DNA of 7,066 nt from Promethearchaeota archaeon (GTDB taxonomy: Archaea; Asgardarchaeota; Lokiarchaeia; Sigynarchaeales; MK-D1): the NCBI GenBank assembly GCA_016839865.1, contig JAEOTN010000434.1, positions 1 to 7,066 of the forward strand, in the 5' to 3' direction. Positions 1 to 5,973 of this stretch are shown here, one piece after another. The notes beneath the pieces are model-generated. The model did not search any database, had not been told where the DNA came from, and saw only the letters and a list, made by a program, of their open reading frames with translations. Position 1 is the first letter of the stretch; every line of letters begins with the position of its first letter. The position numbers were made by a program, and so were the translations under genes.

Positions 1-434
1 CATAGGTACAATCGTTATAGGATATAATGAGGGGTGGAAACAAGGAGTTAATCTAGGAAAACGAAACACACAAAATTTTGTTTCTATTCCATTTCTTAAG
101 CTAATCAATCAAATTGAATATAAAGCATTTTTATTTGGAATAAACGTGATAAGAGTTTCTGAAGCATATACCTCCCAAAGATGCTCAAATTGTGGGATAG
201 TTAGAAAAGCCAATCGGAAATATCGTGGTTGGTACAAATGCAATAAATGTGGTACTGTTATTAATGCAGATGTTAATGCATCGATTAATATCATGCAAAA
301 AGGAGTCCCTGAATCCATTAGGATAGGGGATAGAGGGTGTCTGAACCACCCAGTAGTGTTATGTGTTTAATTGCACAGAACTTACAAAATTATCTCTGTA
401 GAGATGCTGGTTCACTAAGTGATTAAGCATGCTT
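1..434 (+). mobile_element. Right-hand part of an IS200/IS605-type element, with a candidate right end after tnpB
   Basis: The tnpB gene implies the element. Elements of this family end shortly after tnpB in a subterminal hairpin and have no terminal inverted repeats. After the stop codon three small palindromes follow in a row: ATCTC-TGTA-GAGAT at 392-405, TCAC-TAA-GTGA at 412-422, and the perfect 10-base palindrome AAGCATGCTT at 425-434. Any of these could be the right-end hairpin recognised by a Y1 transposase. The exact boundary is not determined, and 434 is only the end of the palindromic stretch. By family knowledge, a guide RNA (omega RNA) would be transcribed across the tnpB 3' end into this segment, with its guide taken from the flanking DNA beyond the true right end. 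No left end or transposase is in the window. Confidence 0.4.
2..370 (+). CDS. tnpB: TnpB RNA-guided nuclease, C-terminal 122 residues (5' end outside window)
   Basis: This is the C-terminal part of a TnpB nuclease (IS200/IS605-type transposon), which cuts DNA guided by an RNA made from the element's right end. The frame is open from position 2 to the TAA at 368-370, so the start lies upstream. Visible parts, counting from position 2: a GYNEGWKQ stretch (residues 7-14), an NLGKRN..NFV..P stretch (17-30), E54-A-Y-T-S-Q, a zinc finger with C61-x2-C64 and C80-x2-C83, and the RuvC-III aspartate D90 in NADVNAS. The tail GDRG...HPV resembles archaeal TnpB ends. At the place where many TnpBs have the RuvC-II glutamate (VEDL type) this protein has G7, and E54 lies 47 residues later, as in TnpB and Fanzor proteins with a rearranged active site. 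The visible part has no frameshift or stop. Whether the N-terminal half is intact, and whether a tnpA partner exists, cannot be seen. Confidence 0.9.
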   Translation: MGTIVIGYNEGWKQGVNLGKRNTQNFVSIPFLKLINQIEYKAFLFGINVIRVSEAYTSQRCSNCGIVRKANRKYRGWYKCNKCGTVINADVNASINIMQKGVPESIRIGDRGCLNHPVVLCV

Positions 435-442
435 TATTAAAA
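433..442 (+). promoter_or_regulatory. Candidate TATA box for mutS
   Basis: TTTATTAAAA is the most TATA-like stretch in the 122-base gap between tnpB and mutS. In an archaeon, transcription would start about 25 bases downstream, near 462-467. That would give a leader of roughly 30 bases carrying the mutS ribosome site (AAAGGAG, 479-485). The box touches the 10-base palindrome at 425-434. The region is A/T-rich throughout, so the assignment is tentative. Confidence 0.35.
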
Positions 443-492
443 TTCCTTAAGTATGTTTTAGCGTTATAGATCTGCACTAAAGGAGATATTCG

Positions 493-3222
493 ATGACATC
501 TGACTGGAAACAGTTAAAAACAAGCCAATTACCAGAAATGCTAAAACACTGGTTACAGATTAAGCAGCAATATCCAGATTATATTTTAGCGTACCGAGTG
601 GGTGACTTCTTAGAATTTATGTATGATGATGCGAAAACAGTCTCGAATAAAATTGGATTAACTTTAACAAAAAGAGGTTCGGAACCAAATCGCTATGCAC
701 TTGCTGGAATTCCGTATAAAGCAAAGCATCAGTTAAAGCATCTCATAAAACAAGGGGAAACTGTGGTTATTGTAGATCATTTGGAGGATGCAAGTGAAGC
801 CCGAAATCATAAACGCCTTGTAAAACGTGGAGTCACTCAAATTATCTCCCCCGGAACTGTAATTGATGATGAACTTCTCGAAGCAAACACAAATAATTAC
901 CTTGTGGCAATTTCTAAAACAAAAGATGTATTTGGAATTGCTTTTATTGACATTTCTAGTGGGGATTTTTTCTGTACCGAATTCGCTGGGAATAATGGTT
1001 TGGATGATTTATTTTCCTTTATCAGTAGATTTGAACCAGTTGAGGCTATTCTCCCAAAAAACTTGATTAAAGATACGGATTTCACAGCGCAATTAGAAGA
1101 TATTTGCAATCTTACGATAAAGGAATTTGATCATTTTGCTTTTCATTATGATAATGCACAAAAAACACTGCTTGATCACTTTCAAATAAAAACGATGGAA
1201 GGATTTGGTATCTTTGGGATTGATGCAGCAGTATCATCGGCAGGAGCTTTGATTTCATTTCTCAGTGAAACCCAAAAAACAGTTTTACCAAATATAACCA
1301 AAATTTCCCGTTTCATCCAAAACGATATTATGCATTTGGATTCAGCTACTCAGAGAAATCTTGAAATATTACGCTCATTAAGGGATAATTCAGATTATGG
1401 TACACTAATTTCAGTCATCAACCGCACAAAAACTCCTATGGGAAATCGTATGATGCGCAAATTAATAGTGCAACCATTGTTATCCAAGAAAAAAATCAAT
1501 GAGCGATTAGATGTTGTAGGAGTTTTCAAAAAAGACACGATTTTGCGAAACGACATCAGGGAACTGCTTTCTCAAATTGGGGATATCGAACGAACAATAT
1601 CACGAATTAATTACATTAAAACAGCGAATGCGAGAAATCTTATCAATTTAAAGGACGCACTCACCGTATTACCATCTATTACACACACATTGGGGGGTAT
1701 TGACTCAATACCATTACAAGCATTACTCAATTTTCATGATTACTCGTCACAAATTCAGTTAGTCCAATCTGCTATAGTTGAAGAACCTCCTCCCACAATC
1801 ACTGAAGGGAATATAATAAGAGAAGGATACGATTCTCGCGTAGATGAATTGCGCACTATCTTAAAAAGTGGTAAGGATTGGTTAGTTAATTACGAAAGTA
1901 AATTAAAAAAGAAATTAGCTGTATCGGTTGGAGTAAAAATCGGATTCAATAGAATATTGGGGTATTACATACAGATTACCGATAATGCAGCAAAATCTAT
2001 TGGTGGAATTCCTCCAACCTTCCAAAAACGTGCCACACTTAAAGGATCCGTCCGATACCAAACTGAAGAGTTAAAAGAAATCGAAATTAAGATTCTCAAT
2101 GCGGAAGAAACCATCCAAGATGTAGAATACGAACTCTTTTGCAAAGTACGGGAAGATGTGGCGTCTCGAACTAAAAATATCCAAGAAGATGCTTATAAAA
2201 TAGCAATGTTAGATATTTTATGCGGACTTGGAGAAGTTGCTGCTGAAAATAATTATAACCGTCCCATAATCACAGAAAATGAAAAAATAATTATTGAACA
2301 AGGTAGGCATCCTGTAATTGAACATGTGAATGTATCTGAACCGTTTATTCCCAATAATACATATATAGACTGCAATAAAGAGCAAATACTCCTGATCACA
2401 GGTCCAAATTGGTCTGGAAAATCTACATATTTGCGCCAAGTTTCACTAATTACCATTTTAGCACAGATTGGTAGTTTCATTCCTGCAAATTCAGCAGAAA
2501 TTGGAATAGTTGATAGAGTTTTTACCCGAGTTGGAGCTTCAGATGATCTTGTCCATGGACAAAGTACTTTCCTTATGGAAATGAATGAAACCGCTCAAAT
2601 ACTTCATTATGCAACACAAAAAAGTCTTGTTATAATTGATGAATTAGGCAGAGGAACCTCGACTAGTGACGGTCGTGCTATTGCACATGCAGTTCTAGAA
2701 CGAATTCATGGGATGCGTGTGAAGTGTTTATTCTCAACTCACTTCCATGACTTAACAGAGCTACCACTTGACCGTATCAGTAATTTTCACTTCCTTATTC
2801 GAGAAGAAGGGAAGAATTTGATATTTCTCCGTCAGCTAACTCCTGGTGGAACCGATAAATCTTATGGGATTCATGTAGCTTCCATGGCTGGGATCCCCCA
2901 ACCTGTGATTAAGAGATCGTTTGAATTGGTAGAAACAGATTACGAAGCTAAAGAATCACCAAGTGCTCTAGCTGACAGGATTATTCAAGGAATTAATGAG
3001 TCTGTTGCAGAACATCCTGAACTTAAGCAGAAAACTAAAAAAAAATCTGTTCAAACAATATTATTCCCAATGGAGCAGAAAATCTTGACCGAAGATGATT
3101 ATGCTGAAGTCATTGATGACATTGAACAAATTGATATTGATAATACATCTCCTTTGTCTGCTCTTGAAAAATTATCCGACCTTAAGAAAAAACTGAAATA
3201 TATTCAAAGAGAGAAGAAATAG
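493..3222 (+). CDS. mutS: DNA mismatch repair ATPase MutS (bacterial-type MutS1)
   Basis: MutS recognises base mismatches and small loops as a dimer and uses ATP to become a sliding clamp that signals repair, normally through MutL. At 909 residues it is slightly longer than E. coli MutS (853). Domains: mismatch-binding, about residues 10-125, with GDFLE keeping the F39-x-E41 pair that probes mismatches; connector, about 135-255; core/lever and clamp, about 270-570; ATPase, about 590-815. The ATPase shows Walker A GPNWSGKST (637-645), the signature loop GQSTFLMEMNETA (689-701), Walker B VIIDELGRGTS (713-723) and the H-loop STH (748-750). After a charged linker, the C-terminal dimerisation motif SPLSALEKLSDLKKKL is at 886-901. 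Q854-T-I-L-F858 in the linker resembles a bacterial sliding-clamp motif. The start is fixed by AAAGGAG at 479-485, seven bases upstream. The mismatch domain rules out MutS2. No mutL is nearby. Walker A has W640-S641 where MG is usual. Confidence 0.96.
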   Translation: MTSDWKQLKTSQLPEMLKHWLQIKQQYPDYILAYRVGDFLEFMYDDAKTVSNKIGLTLTKRGSEPNRYALAGIPYKAKHQLKHLIKQGETVVIVDHLEDASEARNHKRLVKRGVTQIISPGTVIDDELLEANTNNYLVAISKTKDVFGIAFIDISSGDFFCTEFAGNNGLDDLFSFISRFEPVEAILPKNLIKDTDFTAQLEDICNLTIKEFDHFAFHYDNAQKTLLDHFQIKTMEGFGIFGIDAAVSSAGALISFLSETQKTVLPNITKISRFIQNDIMHLDSATQRNLEILRSLRDNSDYGTLISVINRTKTPMGNRMMRKLIVQPLLSKKKINERLDVVGVFKKDTILRNDIRELLSQIGDIERTISRINYIKTANARNLINLKDALTVLPSITHTLGGIDSIPLQALLNFHDYSSQIQLVQSAIVEEPPPTITEGNIIREGYDSRVDELRTILKSGKDWLVNYESKLKKKLAVSVGVKIGFNRILGYYIQITDNAAKSIGGIPPTFQKRATLKGSVRYQTEELKEIEIKILNAEETIQDVEYELFCKVREDVASRTKNIQEDAYKIAMLDILCGLGEVAAENNYNRPIITENEKIIIEQGRHPVIEHVNVSEPFIPNNTYIDCNKEQILLITGPNWSGKSTYLRQVSLITILAQIGSFIPANSAEIGIVDRVFTRVGASDDLVHGQSTFLMEMNETAQILHYATQKSLVIIDELGRGTSTSDGRAIAHAVLERIHGMRVKCLFSTHFHDLTELPLDRISNFHFLIREEGKNLIFLRQLTPGGTDKSYGIHVASMAGIPQPVIKRSFELVETDYEAKESPSALADRIIQGINESVAEHPELKQKTKKKSVQTILFPMEQKILTEDDYAEVIDDIEQIDIDNTSPLSALEKLSDLKKKLKYIQREKK

Positions 3223-3223
3223 T

Positions 3224-3604
3224 ATGGAATACATCATTATTGAAAACGAGAAAATCGGGCAGGTGAAAGCGAAACTACTCGTTGAGAAGAATCCTAAAAC
3301 ATGTAAAGCAATATGGGATAGTTTACCACTAGAACTCAACTTATCCCGATGGGGTGAAGAATTATATGGTAATATTCCTGTTTCTATTGAACCTGAAAAC
3401 CCACAACAGGAAGTAGAAATTGGAGATATAGCTTATTGGTTGTCAGGATCAGGATTCTGTATATTTTGGGGTAGAACTCCAGTTAGTACTAGCGATAAAC
3501 CGAAAGCTGCTTCTGATGTAAATGTGTTCGCTCACATCGAAGGTGATGCAACGATATTTGCTAAGTGTAAATCTTTTACAGGAACTGTAAGAAAAGAAGA
3601 CTAA
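3224..3604 (+). CDS. Cyclophilin-like fold protein, PF04126/TM1367 type
   Basis: This 126-residue cytoplasmic protein has no signal peptide or membrane segment. Conserved stretches typical of the small archaeal/bacterial cyclophilin-like family are visible: WDSLP (31-35), WGEELYG (43-49), VEIGDIAYW (64-72), FCIFWGRTP (78-86) and the core DKPKAASDVNVFAHI (91-105). Length matches the family (about 120-130). The fold resembles cyclophilin, but no catalytic function is established for this family as far as I know, so prolyl isomerase activity should not be assumed. The ATG lies one base after the mutS stop. Only a weak purine-rich site (GAGAGAAG) precedes it, inside the mutS 3' end, so translation is probably coupled to mutS. 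What it does for mismatch repair, if anything, is unknown. The family assignment is from motif recognition only. Confidence 0.75.
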   Translation: MEYIIIENEKIGQVKAKLLVEKNPKTCKAIWDSLPLELNLSRWGEELYGNIPVSIEPENPQQEVEIGDIAYWLSGSGFCIFWGRTPVSTSDKPKAASDVNVFAHIEGDATIFAKCKSFTGTVRKED

Positions 3605-3651
3605 AATAATTGCTTCTAAGTCACTTTTATTTAGATAGAAAGGAGACATCA

Positions 3652-3682
3652 CACGGATTCTGATCTAATTCACATTTCCGTG
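3652..3682 (+). repeat. Inverted repeat able to form a hairpin upstream of the por promoter
   Basis: CACGGA (3652-3657) and TCCGTG (3677-3682) are perfect reverse complements around a 19-base loop. A short A/T run (CAAAATTTTC, 3683-3692) follows. It could be an operator, a transcript 3'-end hairpin for the mutS unit, or chance. A six-base stem with a long loop is weak. Confidence 0.3.
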
Positions 3683-3734
3683 CAAAATTTTCACACTTAT
3701 TTAATTATCTGGATGGGATTGAGTTCCCAACTAA

Positions 3735-3744
3735 TTTTTATATA
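3735..3744 (+). promoter_or_regulatory. Candidate TATA box for the por operon
   Basis: TTTTTATATA matches the archaeal TATA-box pattern well and is the best such site in the gap. A start about 25 bases downstream would fall near 3765-3770, leaving a leader of about 40 bases before the porG ATG at 3809. The inverted repeat at 3652-3682 lies about 50 bases upstream, a position where an activator could bind, though nothing shows that it does. Confidence 0.55.
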
Positions 3745-3808
3745 CCCTAACAACCTACCTATTATCCTAGCCATTTGTTTTTTAATTGGTACGAGATGAA
3801 GTATTAAA

Positions 3809-4408
3809 ATGATCACAGAAATTAAGGTCAGCGGTCGTGGTGGATTAGGAGCGGTAACTGGAGCAGAAGTCCTTAGCTCCGCAGCGTTTCTAAGTGGGAA
3901 TTTTAAAGATGTATCAAGCTTTCCCACGTTTGGTACAGAACGTAGAGGGGCACCAGTGCATGCATTCACCAGAGTAAGTACGGATAGTCCCATTTACACA
4001 AGACAGCAAATCTATAATCCTGACATTTTAGTGGTTATAGACGAAACCATATTAACCGAAGACCTAATCAAGAGTATTAAACCAAACGGAACTTTTGTGT
4101 TAAATACCGATAAATGTGCCCAAGAAATCGTAGACTTATACAACATTCCTGAAGATAAAACTGTGGTAGTGTCGAATATCACTCATGAATGCTTCAAACA
4201 TAATTTAGTGGTGGGAGGTGTCCCAATGGTCAACATGCCGGCCATCGCATTATTAACAAAAGTATTTGAAGGATTAGAACTCAAACACATTAAAGAAGCG
4301 ATTGTAGAGAAATTAGGTGAGAAGAAGGGAGAAATGAATTATAAAGTTGCAGAAATTGCTTTGGAAAATGTTGACATTCGAGAAGGAAAGAAAGGAGGAG
4401 ATTCCTAA
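3809..4408 (+). CDS. porG: 2-oxoacid (probably pyruvate):ferredoxin oxidoreductase, gamma subunit
   Basis: This is the gamma subunit of a four-subunit oxidoreductase that converts a 2-oxoacid plus CoA to acyl-CoA and CO2, reducing ferredoxin. At 199 residues it fits the family. The N-terminal motif is GRGGLGAVTGAEVL (9-22), where the usual form is GRGGQG, so L13 replaces glutamine. The hallmark FPTFGTERRGAPVHAF (38-53) follows, then I-Y-x-R-Q-Q-I (62-68) and the PDILVVIDE strand (71-79). GGVPMVNMPAIALL (136-149) is the usual late core segment. The end is charged (REGKKGGDS). It starts the operon, and its stop overlaps the delta start by one base (TAATG). No clear Shine-Dalgarno precedes this ATG, unlike the three genes behind it. 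The upstream ATG at 3796 is out of frame and hits a stop after three codons. The substrate cannot be read from this subunit. Confidence 0.92.
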   Translation: MITEIKVSGRGGLGAVTGAEVLSSAAFLSGNFKDVSSFPTFGTERRGAPVHAFTRVSTDSPIYTRQQIYNPDILVVIDETILTEDLIKSIKPNGTFVLNTDKCAQEIVDLYNIPEDKTVVVSNITHECFKHNLVVGGVPMVNMPAIALLTKVFEGLELKHIKEAIVEKLGEKKGEMNYKVAEIALENVDIREGKKGGDS

Positions 4409-4728
4409 TGGAAGATAAAGATTATCCAAATGCTCATAAGAAAATTTTAGCATCAATTCAATATCCACAGATTGGTGAAGCAGGTAAAACTGGTACATGG
4501 AGAACCATGCGACCTTTGATCCATGAGGATAAATGTATTGTAGTTAAAACTGGTAAACCCGTATGCTTTATGTGTTGGTTGTATTGCCCTGAGGGGGTTG
4601 TAAGCCGTACAATTCCACCAAAAATAGATTATGATTATTGTAAGGGATGTGGAATTTGCGCCCAAGAGTGTCCACATGATGCTATTGAACGATTAGAAGA
4701 AGGAGGAGCAAACTCATGCCCCGCGTAA
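4408..4728 (+). CDS. porD: 2-oxoacid (probably pyruvate):ferredoxin oxidoreductase, delta subunit (2x 4Fe-4S)
   Basis: This is the small ferredoxin-like subunit, 106 residues, which carries electrons from the TPP site to external ferredoxin. The second cluster motif is canonical: C78-x2-C81-x2-C84-x3-C88-P. The first is C43-x9-C53-x2-C56-x3-C60-P; the usual first spacing is x2, so about seven extra residues (around VKTGKPV, 46-52) sit between the first two ligands. All eight cysteines needed for two clusters are present. W31-R-T-M-R-P before the first motif resembles the WR..RP entry of PorD proteins. The start is set by AGGAGG (4393-4398), nine bases upstream, and overlaps the gamma stop by one base. 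The 3' end overlaps alpha by 13 bases. A ninth cysteine, C104, near the end is probably not a ligand. Confidence 0.93.
   Translation: MEDKDYPNAHKKILASIQYPQIGEAGKTGTWRTMRPLIHEDKCIVVKTGKPVCFMCWLYCPEGVVSRTIPPKIDYDYCKGCGICAQECPHDAIERLEEGGANSCPA
4701..4706 (+). promoter_or_regulatory. Ribosome binding site that selects the porA start
   Basis: AGGAGG lies within the end of porD, nine bases before the ATG at 4716. A second in-frame ATG at 4728 overlaps the porD stop as TAATG, but it is 21 bases away from this site. The spacing therefore favours 4716 and a 13-base gene overlap. Confidence 0.75.
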
Positions 4729-5972
4729 TGTTACTAAAAGGAAATCATGCTGCGGCTTGGGCCTGTAAAAGTGCACGAGTTGGAGTGGTTGCAGCATATC
4801 CCATCACCCCACAATCTCCCGTAGTGGAAAAAATTTCCGAATTTGTTGAAGCGGGAGAATTACCGGGAACACAATTTGTCAAAGTGGAAAGCGAACAATC
4901 CGCGATTACTGCCGTAATTGCAGCTAGTGCAACTGGCTCTCGAACGTTTACAGCTTCAAGTGCTAACGGTTTAATGTATATGTTTGAATTATTACCATGG
5001 GCAGCAGGAACTCGGTTACCTGTAGTTCTATGCATCGCTACACGTGCTGTTGCAGCTCCTTGGAGCGTTTGGACAGACCATACAGACGCGTTTATGACTC
5101 GGGACTGTGGTTGGATTACTTTTTTCAGTGAAAACAACCAGGAAATATATGACACTGTGTTAATGGCGTATCGTGTAGCGGAAGATCCCAATGTTTATTT
5201 ACCCGCGTTTAGCGCTTATGATGGGTACATTCTCAGTCATACTCAAATGCCTGTTCAAATTGAAGATCAAGATAAGGTTGATCAATTCCTACCACCACTG
5301 AAACATCACATTAACCTAACAGATTTCGATCACGTTAAAGGAGTTGGACCTGTAACTTTACCTAATCCTCCAGATAGGCATGAGTTTGGTCATGCACCTG
5401 GATATTTTGAGTATAAGTTTGCAATCCAGCGTTCTTTAGAGCGTTCTTTACCCATAATCAAAAAAGCTCATAAAGAATTCAGTGAAATCTTTGGGAGATC
5501 ATATGGAAATGGAATATATAAAACCTACAGAATGGAAGATGCAGATGTAGCAATATTCGCAGTGATGTCAGTCGCTTCTGAATCCAGATTAGCAGTAGAT
5601 TATCTACGAGAACAAGGAGTAAAAGCAGGACTGGTCAGTTTGAAAGTATTCCGGCCGTTCCCTATTGATGAATTACGCAAAGCATTCAAGGATGTATCTA
5701 ATGTCATTGTTTTCGATCGTGAGATTGGATACGGTTGGGAGGGTGTATTATCTTATGAATTGAAAGCAGCATTTTACAAATCTTCTACCCAACCTGATAT
5801 TAAGGGATACATTGTAGGGCTTGGAGGTAGGGATATCACCTACCAGCAAATCGCTAAGGGAGTCAAAGATGCCCTTGTGATGGAGAGCGTTAACGAGAAT
5901 CCCATCCAAACCGATTTCATTGGATTACAATTGGATAAACTGGATTTTCTCAAACGGGAGGGAGGCTATTAA
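4716..5972 (+). CDS. porA: 2-oxoacid (probably pyruvate):ferredoxin oxidoreductase, alpha subunit
   Basis: This 418-residue subunit, typical in length for split archaeal PorA, pairs with beta to form the TPP active site. The pyrimidine-binding domain (about 1-235) shows AAYPITPQSPVVEKI (26-40), with T31 of the conserved YPITP; V-E-S-E-Q-S-A (57-63); the FTASSANGL segment (78-86); DHTDAFMTRDCGW (121-133); and DGYILSH (169-175). E-F-x2-x-F-G-R-S-Y (254-263) leads to the second domain (about 265-385), which includes the VFRPFPIDELR strand (311-321), DREIGYGWEG (334-343) and GLGGRDIT (368-375). The usual GSxxGT stretch at the start of that domain reads S285-V-A-S-E-S290. Pyruvate is the default substrate for this gene order, but other 2-oxoacids are possible. 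The gene overlaps delta and ends one base before the beta start. Confidence 0.93.
   Translation: MPRVMLLKGNHAAAWACKSARVGVVAAYPITPQSPVVEKISEFVEAGELPGTQFVKVESEQSAITAVIAASATGSRTFTASSANGLMYMFELLPWAAGTRLPVVLCIATRAVAAPWSVWTDHTDAFMTRDCGWITFFSENNQEIYDTVLMAYRVAEDPNVYLPAFSAYDGYILSHTQMPVQIEDQDKVDQFLPPLKHHINLTDFDHVKGVGPVTLPNPPDRHEFGHAPGYFEYKFAIQRSLERSLPIIKKAHKEFSEIFGRSYGNGIYKTYRMEDADVAIFAVMSVASESRLAVDYLREQGVKAGLVSLKVFRPFPIDELRKAFKDVSNVIVFDREIGYGWEGVLSYELKAAFYKSSTQPDIKGYIVGLGGRDITYQQIAKGVKDALVMESVNENPIQTDFIGLQLDKLDFLKREGGY
5961..5965 (+). promoter_or_regulatory. Ribosome binding site that selects the porB start
   Basis: GGAGG, in a longer GGGAGGGAGG run at 5956-5965, lies eight bases before the ATG at 5974. 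A longer in-frame reading from an ATG at 5920 would add 18 residues inside porA and lacks both a ribosome site and family similarity. The 5974 start gives the usual short PorB N-terminus. Confidence 0.85.
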
Positions 5973-5973
5973 A

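Larger units (their letters stand above)
3605..3808. other. Intergenic region between the mutS and por units
   Basis: This 204-base stretch has no convincing gene. In order, it holds short T-rich runs just after the cyclophilin-like gene (3623-3632), which could end its transcript; a strong Shine-Dalgarno-like AAAGGAG at 3639-3645 with no start codon in range; an inverted repeat at 3652-3682; a TATA box at 3735-3744; and about 40 bases of probable leader before porG. A hydrophobic 28-codon reading frame (3713-3799) overlaps the TATA box and is probably chance. Confidence 0.7.

Noticed and set aside
493..3222. MutS2 or another non-repair MutS paralogue
   Set aside because: The N-terminal mismatch domain with F-x-E and the connector domain are present, and there is no Smr nuclease domain.
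3224..3604. Annotation as an active peptidyl-prolyl isomerase
   Set aside because: The protein matches the cyclophilin-like fold family, not true cyclophilins, and no isomerase activity is established for it from the sequence.
3713..3799. 28-codon hydrophobic reading frame (starts MGLSSQ) that could be a small membrane protein
   Set aside because: It has no ribosome site, overlaps the best TATA box of the por operon, and its hydrophobicity follows from T-rich promoter DNA.
4745..5191. 148-codon open frame on the minus strand
   Set aside because: It is fully antisense to porA, whose conserved motifs are clear; the frame is a shadow with no recognisable family.
5920..5973. N-terminal extension of 18 residues for porB
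   Set aside because: It lies inside the porA 3' end, has no ribosome site and does not resemble PorB; the ATG at 5974 has GGAGG eight bases upstream.
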